A DNA stretch of 64,000 nt from Triglochin maritima (Eukaryota > Streptophyta > Magnoliopsida > Alismatales > Juncaginaceae): NCBI GenBank assembly GCA_963682175.1, contig OY821772.1, positions 50,118,925 to 50,182,924 on the forward strand, read 5' to 3'. Of this stretch, positions 23,201 to 34,590 are shown one piece after another (the first letter of the stretch is position 1; each line of letters starts with the position of its first letter). Made by a program: the position numbers and the translations under genes. Below the pieces are notes generated by a model. The model had not been told where the DNA came from and ran no database searches. It was given only the letters and a program-made list of their open reading frames with translations.

Positions 23201-23398
23201 ACGCCTTACCCATGGGGAGGACGTCTACATAAGACGCCTCTCCCATTGTGTAGGCGTCTGCGTTAGACGCCTCGGCCATGGGGATGGCGTCCTACGCAGA
23301 CGCCCTCACCATGGGGGAGGCGTCTAATGCAGACGCTCGGCCCAAAATTTGCCCCGCGCCAGGCTTACCTCACCCGATGCATCACCCTCGCCAGACAT
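20263..23398 (-). CDS. MULE transposase fused to OTU cysteine protease
   Basis: Three exons: 23369-23398 (10 codons, MSGEGDASGE), 20987-22977 and 20263-20882; introns 22978-23368 and 20883-20986 have GT/AG ends. About 880 codons. Exon 2 has the MULE N-terminal zinc region (CYLRCDRRN), the transposase core (ICMDSTYKTNKY; TDRELGL; CTWH) and a SWIM-type finger (CECAFLTSHGIPCAC). An RGRGRSSGSG repeat linker leads into exon 3, an OTU domain with the catalytic Cys in RADGNCGFR and the His in YAHYIRLEL. The fusion depends on the exon 2/3 splice, which joins in frame. One extra G after a run of nine T (about 22850) shifts the frame near the start of exon 2; E3 lacks it. This copy is therefore probably defective. 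OTU proteases remove ubiquitin in other proteins; a role in transposition is inference. Confidence 0.85.
23097..23337 (-). repeat. 33-bp palindromic array in transposase intron 1 (E1)
   Basis: Read on the minus strand, about 7.6 units of exactly 33 bp. Each unit has GCGTCT-N5-AGACGC followed by a CCCCATGGGG-like palindrome, so two small hairpins alternate. The period is a multiple of three and one frame stays open (MGxASxxDALP-type 11-residue repeat). The array lies wholly inside intron 22978-23368. Confidence 0.9.
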
Positions 23399-23823
23399 TT
23401 TCGTGGTGTTTTTACTGATAAATTATGAATATACAAGACCATAGGCCTTATTTATAGACACGGGACGATATGGGTATTAAATATATTGTTAAGGGCAATT
23501 TGGTAATTTCAAGGGGCGATTTAAGTAGTTTTGGGGCGACGTTTAGTAGTTCCCAAATTAAATGGCTATTAGGAAATATACAAGGGCATGTCCTTATCAA
23601 ATGGTTAACTTTTATTATAATTTCTTTATTTCAGTTTTTACTTATTTAGCTATGGTATGTAAAACTATATACAAGAGTCTACGATCTCAATAAATAAAGG
23701 AAGAAAATTTGAGCTCCCATAAACTTTTCCTATCCCGCCTTCTCATCCTTCCACGTTCTGGAGTAACTCTCGGTCGAAGAGAGAACTACGCAACATTGGT
23801 TCTTTCATTGCTTTCTCCTTGTT

Positions 23824-25174
23824 ATGACAGAAGGCACTCACTTTTGTGTTCTTGAAGATGTTGCGCAACTCACTAAGGCATCCGACGACCACAAGGACCG
23901 ACTATTTGTGATATTCGACAAAATCACTTCCCTTGTCACATCTGTCACTACTATCGAAGGTTGGCTCACTCAACAAAAACTCAACGTTGCAACCAACCAA
24001 GTCCATGGAGGGTCCTCTCCCACCACCACCTCGACTCTAATTCGTCATCTTAAACTTGATTTTCCCCGATTTAATGGTGTCGATCCTTCTGGTTGGATCT
24101 TTAAAGCAGATCAATTCTTCACTTATCATCTAACTCCGTTGGAGCACCATCTTACCGCCTCTTTCCATATGGACGGTCCCTCTCTGGCTTGGTTTCAATG
24201 GAGCCACAAAAATCAACAATTTTGTTAATGGGAGACATTCTTACGAGCGCTGGAGACTCGTTTTGGCCTCTCCCAGTTTGTTGACCATCAGGGTGCATTT
24301 TCAAAGCTCACACAAACCTCCACGATTCTTGCCTACACCACTGAGTTCGAAACATTGGCAAACCATACCACCGGCCTCACCGATTCCTATGTTGAGTTGT
24401 TATATTTCAGGTCTCAAACCTTCCATCAGACGTGAGGTTCAAATCCTACAACCATCATCTCTCTCTCGCCATGGGTCTTGCCAAACTCCAAGAGGACAAA
24501 CTCTTCGATCTCCAACACTCATATCGTCCAACCTTCGCTAACACTTGAGCACCCCTACTACCTTCACCACCAACAAATAACCCCACCATCACCACAAATA
24601 AAGCTTCCAACCCACAAATTTCCGATACGCTGCCTCACGCCTCTTGAAATGCAGGAAAGACGTGCGAAAGGACTATGCTTTAATTGTGACGAGAAGTTTT
24701 CTCGTAATCATCGTTGTCAACCTAAGTTCCATATACTTCTCACGGATGATTCCGTTGCCTTTCCATCATACGATACCAAACCTCCGAACCCTACGTCGAC
24801 CCCTGAGGTTACACCAGAACTCACCTCGTACTCTTCGTATTCCAGGCTCTATCCACCAGCTTTCTGTTCTCGTCCTCATCGATAGTGGGAGCACACACAA
24901 TTTCATTCAAGAACGTATTGCCAAGCATCTCCACCTTGACATTGATCCCGATGTATCATTCTCCGTAATGGTTGGTAATGGTGAATCGATCCCCTGTGTG
25001 GGTCGTTATCGCAACGTACCAATCCAGTTATCTATGTATACCTACGTAATGGTCGTTTGCAAGGTGATGGCCACCTCAATCCCACCCACGACCTTCTGTT
25101 TCTCCTGCAATCACCCATATGACCCTTTCCACCCACTACCACCACTCCCTCTGGGCATGAATGTTGAACATTAA
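23824..25174 (+). pseudogene. Ty3/gypsy gag-protease remnant
   Basis: The ATG at 23824 opens a gag frame with 'LKLDFPRFNGVDPSGWIFKA', as in plant Ty3/gypsy gag. It stops at 24228 and continues in other frames. A zinc knuckle (CFNCDEKFSRNHRC) lies near 24680 and a retropepsin motif (LIDSGSTHNFI) near 24880 in a third frame. No reverse transcriptase or integrase follows, and the frames are broken at least twice. No clear LTR pair was found. Dead, internally deleted copy. Confidence 0.75.
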
Positions 25175-25620
25175 CTCCCTCATGCCTATGCTTACCACCT
25201 TGGGCAAGACCAAACTCTAGCTACCATCCTGGTCTCCTTAAAGTGACTTCCCTCCGAATCTTGAGCCTCAATTCATGCACTCTCGTTTGGACCAACCTAG
25301 CCCCGAAGATGCGGCATCACTAGCTCTGGTGGCGTCTAGGGAGGTATGAAGCTCATTGATTGGTAATTTTGAGGCATAAGGACTACTTCAATACTTCGTC
25401 ATGCCCATCGACTCCTCTGTTGTACTTTTCGTGACAACTTGTTTTTGTTTGAGTCTCATTGTGATATGACTTTTGGGTTCTCAATAGCTACTATGTTGGG
25501 TTTTTATTGTAATATTTGTACTTCTCGTTGTTGGTATGTTAGGTGGTTTGTTGTTATATTGGACACTAGTTTCCTTGCTCTGTTATGTATTATGATGTAA
25601 ATTTTATTGTGACTAGGGTG

Positions 25621-28600
25621 TCGACTCCTGCCTTTGTTTGGATTCTGGTGTACGTGTATGGTCATCCAATCCTGACGCGGCGTTCAGTGGTGTGAAACAC
25701 TCTTTTATCCATCATGTCCCTTTTCTCTAATCATTGGTGTTGTATTGATGACTTTAACAATTTATTATCTACCATGGAAAAAACTCGATAGTCAACAGCC
25801 AAATATGGGTTCCATGGTACACATCCGCCAATTTGTGCACCAAGGCAGCTTGATTGACTTGAGGTTCTTGGGGCCGAATCACACCTGATCGAACAGACGA
25901 ATGACTTGCTTCAACGTTAAGAAAGGTTTGATAGATAATTTGCTACGGGGGACTGGTTAGCCCAATTCCTCGAATCCAAGGTAACCCATCTCCATGTTGT
26001 TGCTAGTGATCAATATTGAGCGATTCTTTTGAGTCTGCATAAGAATATCATCCACAATCACCGACCATTTAGATTTGAGAAGTTTTGGTTAAAGTTAAAG
26101 ATCTCTGATTTGTCAGTATTTGATTACCTTTCATCTTAACATTTATTTCTTACATATCGCTCGTAAGATACACAGTTGATCTCTTGGATGGATGTCCCAA
26201 CATTTTGTAAATTGAAAGGAAAAACATCAGGTTAGATGTCAGGTTATTGATAGCCCAAAACTCTAGTGGACCAATGATTTATTTGTTGAGTATGGCATCT
26301 TGCATGACCATGGATCAATATTGCAGGAAGAGGATAACTATTAGTGACAGAGATTGCACGAATTATGAATTTAGGATGGCGATCGCAATACAACTTATTT
26401 TCATCGTACAACTACTACTCGCCATCAGAAAAGGCTATCCAAGAACTAGTCGCCCCGACCAAGTATACACCCTCTCAGGATCTCATTATTGAGACATTTC
26501 TCTCTTATTTTAAGGATCTCTATACCTCCCAAGGTTGACATAATAACTTTCTTGATGATGACATGTTCCCACACAAGATCTCTAGTGCCCATCATCTGGA
26601 GCTACACATGTTGTCCTCTCGTGAGGAAATTTGGCTTGTCGTCAAGCACATGAGATTTGAATTTGCACCAGGGCCTGATGGTCTCCTACCGTTGTTTTAT
26701 CAAACTTTTTTGGAATAGCTGTAAACTTATGGTCTGTAATATCGTTCGTACTTTTTCTCCTTGGTTACTTAACCTCGAGATATAAATCATGCTCATATTG
26801 TATTAATTCCCAAGCGAGACGACACTCGGAGAGTGATGAACTTTAGGCCTATCGACCTAAGTAACGTCTCCTATAATGTCATCACCCATATCATTGCTTC
26901 TCAAATCCTTGATCTCCTCCCATCACTGATAAGTTAAAATCAAGGCAATTTTGTTCATGGGGGGTCTATCCATGATAATGTTCTAATTGCTAAAGAGTTC
27001 AACTATTGTATGGATTATAACGTCTCTAGGATGGGGCACAATATGTTGGTTAATTACTTGACGTGTCCAAAGCCTTTGATGGATTGGAATGGAATTTTTT
27101 GTTTGATGTGTTAAGCAGGGCGAGATTTGATGCTCAAACCCTACTTCTCCTCAAAGCCTATGTGACCACAATCTCCTATTTGATACTTCTTAATGCTACA
27201 CCTACATGTTTCATCAAACCTACGCGGGGGTGCGTCAAAGTTGCCTCCTCTCTCCTTTCTCTTCATTTTAGCAATGGAATGTCTTTCTCTCCTCCTCAAA
27301 GACTCCACAGTGCAAGACCTCACAACTCCGACGAGACTCTCATTCCAAGGACCTTATATAACCCATGCTTTGTGGATGACCTATTTGTCTTCCTTTACCC
27401 TCTCATTGAGACTGAATCCCAAGTGCTTTTGGAGCTTCTCCACACCTTTAGGGCTGCTTCAAAACTACACATCAACAATCTCAAATCCTACATCATTTTT
27501 GGTGTAGGTATCCCCGATGAGGTCTGAGCACGCATTCTACACATAACTACTTTCACCATTATGAAGGAGAATGACATCGATCTGGGATCCACCATCTTTG
27601 AACGACCAGGCCAAACCCTCCTTGCTAGGCGAATTCGAGATAATATAAGCAAAAACTTGCTTGCATGTCCTATATTGGCCAAACAGTGTTGGCCAAAAGT
27701 TCCCACCAAAGCCTCCCAATCTATGTCATGAATACCCACAAATTCAGTCTCAAAGACACCTCCTAGTGGTTGGCTTCTTGTCGTGACTTCTGGTGGGGGG
27801 CAAAAATCATTTGCAACAAAAAGGTTTGTACTTGGCTGCTTGGTCAGAACTTCAACATTAGAATGAGGATGGGGGACCAAACTTCAAGAATCCTGACCTC
27901 CTTAAGTTAGCCCTAATTCAAACCCTTTGGCAAATTGTCACATCCACTGATAGTCTCTTGACTTGGGTTCTTCAAAGTTGATGCCTCACATCGACACTCT
28001 CTTTGGAGCTTCCCATCCACCCACCAATGTTCGCCTTCTTTCTACCTTTTTATTATCTATGGTGTTTCCTTAATGCCAACCCAAAGACATGGCACTAGTG
28101 CAGAATAAGCTTTACTCGTCTCCCAATAGACATCGGCCGTTATAACGGCCGACGTCTAGTAGGGAGAGGACAACATAAATGTCGGTCGTTACTATGGCCG
28201 ACGTCTATGTGGTACTATAGACGTCGGCTATTGGAATACCGCATTTATCCGACGTCTATGGGGTATAGACATCGACCCATAGACGTCAGTTTTTGGAATA
28301 CCATGTGAATCCGACATCTACAGGGTATAGACATCGGGGTATAGACGTCGGTCGTTTGTAATATCCGACGTCTATATGTTTTAAAGAAATCGAACAAACG
28401 CGTATTCTGTCATTCATTTCAGACAAAAACCCACCCAAACCCTAACCGTCCCGCGACCGAACCCTCCTCCGCGACCGATCTCCACCGTCTCCGGCACCAC
28501 AGCGACGTCCCAACATCTCTTCCCCTTCTCCGGCCCTCTTCTCCTTCTTCCTTTGTCTTCCTCCACATCCTAACCAATGTAAGTGTTAAGTTCGTTTTTG

Positions 28601-30360
28601 TTGGTTTATTTTCGGATTTTTCTTGTAGTAACGATTCTTTTCTAATGTTAGTAAACTTCTCCTCTCGTTTATTGTTGGTGAATGCAACATTTCGATTTTT
28701 TGGTTTTAATCTTGAATATATTCGTATTTTCGTGATTTGAAGTTAAACTTTACATTTTGGTTTCCTATTTTATTTGGTATGCGTATTTGTATTTTGTTTG
28801 GGATGATAAATGTGTCACCATGTGTAGTATTTATTATGAAAATTGTTGTATCATCATATCATAGAATCTTCAAATTATTAGAAATTAATTTTGAAATATC
28901 TTTTCGACTTATATAAGCTGAAGCATGTAATTGTAGTCTTCATTTTTTTTATTTACTTGCATCAATACTCCCGTGATCTTGAGCTAATGTAATCCACAAT
29001 ATCTTTATATTCAAACCATATTTTTAAATATAGCATCGATTTAGAATCATATCACCAATGTAATTATGTTATATTGCATCACAACATTTTGTTTTGGCCA
29101 TATTTATGGATGTTGATACTCTTAAATTAGACGTGGTTATGTTAAGCAAAAAGTTTATTTGGCTTGTCATGTGAATATGAGCGAAATAAAAGAGTAGTGA
29201 TCTCTTCTCGTAACAGTAGCTCAATGAAACTCGCGACTGATGGACTACCTATTTTATCAGAAACATGTTGATGAACTAAGAGGTTCTCCTGTCACTAAAT
29301 TTTTTTGTAATTTAGTTAACAAGTGCACTTGTTTACAGACCTACAATTTATGCCTTAATATAATCACCTCAATTTTAGAATGAATGTCAATTGTTTATGA
29401 ATTAATTGCAAGTGTGTTGAATGTCAATTGTGTATGGTTGTGTGTTTGTGTTTGTGCATGTATGGTTGTATGTTTGTGTTCGTGCATGTATGCTTGTGTG
29501 TTTGTGCTTATATGTACATGTGGATGAAAGTGTGAGCATATGTGAACAAATTTGGTGCAGGTTGTATGTACACGAATACGATGACTATATACAAGTTTGC
29601 AGGTTGCTTTTTTTGTCCAGGTTAAAGAATAGACGTCAGATGTTTGTATTAGCCGACGTTTATTCCCCTGAAGAAAGGAATAGACGTCGTTTGTATGTAT
29701 CAGCCGACGTCTATACTTAAAGAATAAACGTCGTCTGTTAGTTCACCGACGTCTATACTTAAAGCATAGACGTCGGGCGTAGGTAAAAGCCAACGTCTAT
29801 TCTTTAAGTATAGACGTCGGCTGATACCTACAACCAACGTCTATTCCTAAAGAATAGACGTCGGATATCGCACGTCTGACGTCTATGTATAGACGACGCA
29901 CACATAGACGTCGGATCTGAGAGTGCTTATATCTGACGTATATCTCTCCGTACATCCGACGTATATTTCATTTTCTGTAATAGTGTGAGATTCCACTCTA
30001 CAGACCAATGCAATCTACAAATCCCTCCGACCGCCTCCACTTGCCAGAAATTGGTGTCAATATCGATAGATTTTGGCACCATACCAAGCACGTCCCACCT
30101 CGGGTAGCCTATTTCCTATGATGATCATACCAAAATATTTTTTCTAGTCCTATGCAGGTCAACCTCGCCCGACAATTATCTACCTTGAGCACAATTTGTC
30201 CATTATATATTTGCTTCTGCACCAGAAACCTTGGAGCACCTTTTCTTCTACTGCCCTTTTGCCCACCTCGTGAGGTTGAGCTTTGCTCATTCTTCGTCGA
30301 TTCCAGAAATAACCTTTCAGGATTATCTTGCCTTTCTTTTACGAGCGAATACCTGATCTG
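25621..30360 (+). pseudogene. Decayed L1-type LINE, split by a CACTA element
   Basis: Fragments in changing frames follow the order of a plant L1 ORF2. Endonuclease pieces: 'VYGHPILTRR' near 25655 and 'DDFNNLLSTMEKT' near 25750. Reverse transcriptase: 'FAPGPDGLLPLFYQTF' near 26665, 'VLIPKRDDTRRVMNFRPIDL' near 26805, 'DVSKAFDGLEWNFLF' near 27060 and 'FVDDLFVF' near 27370, the polymerase DD box. After the CACTA insertion (28093-29985) the zinc-binding tail resumes ('VPPRVAYF', 'PETLEHLFFYCPFAH'-like, 30090-30280). Many stops and frameshifts; not functional. Residues given for the last motif are read across frames. Confidence 0.75.
28093..29985. mobile_element. Non-autonomous CACTA (En/Spm-type) element, 1.9 kb
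   Basis: It begins CACTAGTGCAGAATAAG and ends TTTTCTGTAATAGTG, whose inverse starts CACTATTACAGAAAA. The flanks TGG and TGA agree at 2 of 3 as a target duplication. Subterminal arrays of ATAGACGTCGG and its inverse CCGACGTCTAT occupy 28120-28375 and 29630-29965, many as hairpin pairs. The interior (28400-28600) resembles a captured plant 5'UTR rich in CCT/CCG, then AT-rich intron-like sequence. No transposase seen. It splits the LINE at 25621-30360. Confidence 0.85.
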
Positions 30361-30492
30361 AGTTCATGCAAGTGGGCATTAATATTTTTTTTCTGGAACC
30401 TAAGGAAGGCCCGTTGTAATTTCATTTTCCGTGGAGCCTACGTTAATATCCATGAAGTAATTAATTTTAGCTAATCGGATGTACATACCTTA

Positions 30493-30973
30493 GAGCACCG
30501 TTAACGGTCTCAGGTAGTTCCCGGACGCTTTAGTTTCTCTCTCAGCCACGTCAACTTGTCTTTCCACCACGTCAGCTTAAAACAATCCTCCTAAATTTTT
30601 CTTAATTACACCCAGAAACAACTCAAATGTTCTGCATTATCTCCCATACACGTCATTTCAGGATCAATTTTAGGCAAAACACGAAAAATTATCAAAAAAT
30701 TCTAGAAAATATAAACAAATAAAAAACTTATTTTCATAAAAATATATTTGAAAAAACGATTTTAAATGATTTTTAAAATATTTTCTAAACACAAAATAAT
30801 AATAATAATAAATAAAAAGTGACCAATGGTGGGGGACACGTGCCCCCACCCACCACCCAGTCCATCCGCCCGGGCAGAAATTCGGGCGGATGGGCGCCCG
30901 AATTTTCGCCCAAGCGAAGGCTGTCGGACGAAATTTTGGGTGTCTGTTTTTTTATGCACGGTTAAGGATGCTC
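30493..30973. mobile_element. PIF/Harbinger-type MITE, 481 bp, best-preserved family member
   Basis: Ends are GAGCACCGTTAACGG and CGGTTAAGGATGCTC, bounded by TTA at 30490-30492 and 30974-30976. The layout is a CT-rich left part, an A/T-rich centre and a GC-rich CCCGGGC/GCCCGAA block near the right end. It serves as the reference for the related copies at 2725, 9892, 16284, 17581, 40331 and 41065. Confidence 0.8.
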
Positions 30974-30976
30974 TTA

Positions 30977-32932
30977 CGTACCACTGACCTTGCACTTAAT
31001 TATTGAATAATGTGATGACCTGAGGTCCTTCTAAAAAAGACATAACCAATTATAATTAAAAAATATTAGACTATCTATACAAAAAAAATTAAAAATGAAG
31101 TTCTCGAACCAAAGTAAGAAGCAAACGAAAAGGATCCTAATATTCCAACTGTTGTGATACTCAACATTTTGTTGAAAGCTACTTTTTTTTAAAAGCTGCA
31201 GTGATAGCCAATATTAAATATACCGATCTAAATACAACTAAAATAATGACTCGTGAGAAAGCCAAAAGCAAATCTGTAATCTTTTCCATGGAGTAAAACA
31301 CAGGGCTGATCAATAAATGTAAACACCAGAAGGGATCACCTCCCACTACCTAAATTTGGTCCTCTCGCTATCATCCTCCCAACTTAGCGGCCATTTATGA
31401 TAACACGTCTTCAGCACATGACCTCTATCTTCTTTCACGGCACCGTCTTCACCTTGGAATAAATGGACTTTAGTTTCAGCCATGCATGTATCGGTTTTAC
31501 TAAGATAGTTTGCATGCTGCCTTTATTTGTTGTCATTAACGTCTACGTGGACCCTTTTCAAAGGTGAAACTGTGAAAGGATGATGCATACGACGGGTTCA
31601 ATGTGTAATAAATAGTTGGAACAAGTAATTAGTTGGAACAAATCATTGCGTCTAAGTCTCTCTAAACATGTTATTAGAAACGACTTAAATACGACACTGT
31701 TGCAAGATTAGGTGGGTGGTCGGATTGGAACACCAGTACACCACCTCCTATTCATGGTGCCATCTCTTTTGGAGGGGAGGTTGGGCATATGTATGACATG
31801 TAGGTTGGTATGTTTTTTTTTGTTTGTGAAAAGTCAAAATTAAAGTTGATGAGAAGAAATGTTATTGAATCGAAGTCTGCATTTACTGTTCATTAGAGGG
31901 AAAGCTTGATCCAACTAAAAGATGCAATAACAAATCTGAACGAAGTAGAGAATGTATTCGGGAAAACTAGTATAGAGACAAGTATGGATAGTTAAGGTAC
32001 GCAAGCAATACAATTGTTGTATTCAATACATATACCGTTGAAGCGGGGACAGTTTTTATTACTTCAGAATTAGCTTATCCAACAACCAAAATTTTCTTGT
32101 CCAGAAAATATATTTCTTATATAGATATATACAAAATCCAGAAAACTTATCTCACAGCTCGAAGCTGACTAGCTAGAGAATATATTCTTTTTTAAAAGCA
32201 GCTAGAAAATATTATTCGTCCACCAAATTAGATTCGGTTTCTTCCAGAAAATATATGCTTTGGAGTTCCAAAATATATATATTTGGTCATAAAAAAATAA
32301 AGAAATACTACAAATTGAACCATCATTTACTCACGCCAGTAATTGAATTTATGGCCGTTTGGGCTTTGAATGCTGTCGATATTTATAGTTTAACAATAAA
32401 TTTTACATTAAACAGACACTACATTTTTTTTTGTGAGGTGGCTCATCCTCATGTGTGTTAGACGAGTCTTCGCAAACCATAAACAAATGAAAGTGGAGGA
32501 ACAGTCTTTGTCCTTACCCTCAAGTCATAGTGATGTTGATATATGGAACAGTGGAAGGGAAAATATCCTGAACGTGGTCCATGGAGATTGGAGGGTATTA
32601 TTCTTTGGTTCTTTTGAACACATTACCCTTCGATCCTCTGCGATTGGCCATTTGAATCATGAGTCGATTATACTCCTACACTACATCTAAAAAAAGTAAG
32701 AAGTATCACTTATATGAACTTATAGTTGTAGCAAAGAAAGAGGATATGTGTACGTATAGTATCACCGAATGTTTGAATGATCTTTTGTGGAGAAGTCCAA
32801 AGATACAAACCACAAATAGGACATGGCCTCACTCAATAAAGATGGACAAGATGACGGGATATATTCATATATATGTCTACACAATACAAGCAAATCGAGA
32901 AATAATAGCACTTTGCAAATCACAAAAACAAC
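30977..32932. other. Intergenic, no recognisable gene
   Basis: AT-rich sequence. Open frames around 32255-32990 overlap on both strands and show no family motif. No RNA gene or clear repeat seen. Confidence 0.4.
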
Positions 32933-33576
32933 TAGGGCTGTCAATTTTACACGAAATACGATAACACGACACGAAAACGACACGAAGTTAGCGGATATGG
33001 ATTGAGAATTTGAACACGATTAATAAATGGGTTGGATACGGCAACACGATTATTAAATGTGTTGGATATGAATTTCTACTGTAAAAACGATTAACACGAT
33101 TAAGACACGATAAAACACGATAAGTAATTGGGTAATTAGGCACACGATTACAAATACGACACGATTAATACACGACTAATACCGACAAGTCTATAAGTAA
33201 TATATAAGTTATAAATTATAATAAACAAATTCTAAGAACTGAATGTCATATTTATAATTTTACAAATTATATATATGAGTGGTTTGAAACTTTGAAGTTT
33301 GAACTCTGAATGAGTGGATAATCGTGTGTTAATCGTGTGTTAAATGGTGTAAACGGTGTAAACGGTAAAGGTGTTAAACGTGTACACGAAGTAACCCGTT
33401 TAATAATCGGGTATAAATGAGTTGGATATGGCAACACGATTATAAATGGGTTGGATAAGGCAGAAATTTAACAACACGATTATTAAATAGGTCGGATACG
33501 GCGCAACACCTAGAGCTTATATATAGGACTTGACACGACACGATTAGCAGACGACACGACACGATTGACAGCCCTA
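32933..33576. mobile_element. hAT element with ACACGA repeats, 644 bp, perfect TSD
   Basis: Terminal inverted repeats TAGGGCTGTCAAT and ATTGACAGCCCTA lie between perfect 8-bp duplications AAAACAAC (32925-32932 and 33577-33584). ACACGA/GACACGA and ACACGATTA motifs are dense throughout. Related to 11968-12410. Confidence 0.9.
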
Positions 33577-33584
33577 AAAACAAC

Positions 33585-34590
33585 CCATAATGTCAAGATT
33601 TGACTTGCATAAAATTATTAGTCCCAATAAAAATGTTCTATTAAGTCAGGCATATATCATAAATAATAAGTAGAATATTGTTTTATCATTTAGTAAACCA
33701 ATTTTTTTTCGGTTATGTAAAAAGAAATCCTAAAATTAAATATAATAATACATAATTTTGTTTTAAAATTGGGATTTTATGTTTGGGTGCACTTGCAAAA
33801 GGTATTTATTGGATTTTTACTTGTGAAGTTTTTTATTACTACAAAAACACTTACAAACATGATTATTACTACAAAACACTTCACTCTAACGTCATTAACA
33901 TATTTCCGTTTTCTCCCGATACCGTTAACAGCAAACAGACAGTGCCAAACCTCGTTAACCACACATAACATTGTCATATAGCCGCTACTTCAAGTATATT
34001 TGGTCGACCGTTCGTGAGAGGTAATCCTAAGTGGTCGTCCGAAGCATTTTCGGACATTCGTTTGTGGGAGTCATAGCACAACTCTGTAACTTGGAAACGG
34101 AGCAATTAAAAATTTGACATGAGCAAAGGTCCAATAAACACATTTTGCAATTACACCCAAGCAAAAGTTCCTTTTAAAATTGCACGAACATGTATGATAT
34201 ATATTGGTTGGGCTAGTTGGTGGGCTTACCGATCAAGTCATTTTAGTCCAAGCCTAATAGCCCATTAAATACGTGCTAGATTGGGCCTGACAGAGTCAGG
34301 CTGCCACTGACTGAGCTGAGCATGGTTCTAGGTCAAACATAAATTAATAGGTTGGAAATCAACCATTGGATAATTTCGACGTGTCCACAGACTCAACAAA
34401 CTCAATCGAATCGTACATGCAATCAAATAGCTAGCTCATCACAACAAACTCACACCCACTACGCAGAATGCAGGTGCCTGCATGATTCCAATCACGTCAA
34501 CTCTTTGACTCGTTCGACTCCGAAGGATGTAATTCCATATATACAGCAGCTATGTGCGAGTCAAGATTAATAATACCTGCGATTTTGGAC
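33585..34590 (+). promoter_or_regulatory. Upstream region of the GDSL lipase gene
   Basis: No coding sequence recognised. A TATA-like CATATATACA lies at about 34536-34545, some 50 bp before the chosen ATG at 34591. A palindromic GGTCGACC and a GGTCGTCCGAA motif occur at 34000-34045. The promoter assignment is positional. Confidence 0.4.

Larger units (their letters stand above)
18612..23554. mobile_element. MULE 'E1', 4.9 kb, with PMD gene and transposase-OTU gene
   Basis: Terminal inverted repeats of about 60 bp: the right end inverted reads GGGAACTACTAAACGTCG and continues through 'ACTTAAATCGCCCCTTGAAA'; the left end is CTGAACTGCTAAATATCG with the same continuation. AAATTAAA flanks both sides (18604-18611 and 23555-23562). 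The element encodes two convergent genes: a PMD gene on plus (18759-19872) and a transposase-OTU gene on minus (20263-23398). Minisatellites separate their 3' ends. A 33-bp palindromic array fills the first intron of the transposase gene. Two relatives share the ends: E2 (35582-36822) and E3 (62485 onward). Near-identity of E1 and E3 points to recent movement. Confidence 0.9.

Noticed and set aside
23097..23337. CRISPR-like array (regular 33-bp palindromic repeats)
   Set aside because: The units are contiguous, with no unique spacers, and vary from unit to unit. They lie in the intron of a plant transposon gene and no cas genes are present.
18612..23554. Domesticated FAR1/MUSTANG-type host gene instead of a transposon
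   Set aside because: TIRs, a target duplication and near-identical E3 plus a deletion derivative E2 show a mobile element. The FAR1-like gene at 97-1049 is the only domestication candidate here.
29421..29720. 99-codon open frame rich in Val and Cys
   Set aside because: It is made of a TGTGTTTG-type low-complexity run plus CACTA subterminal repeats.
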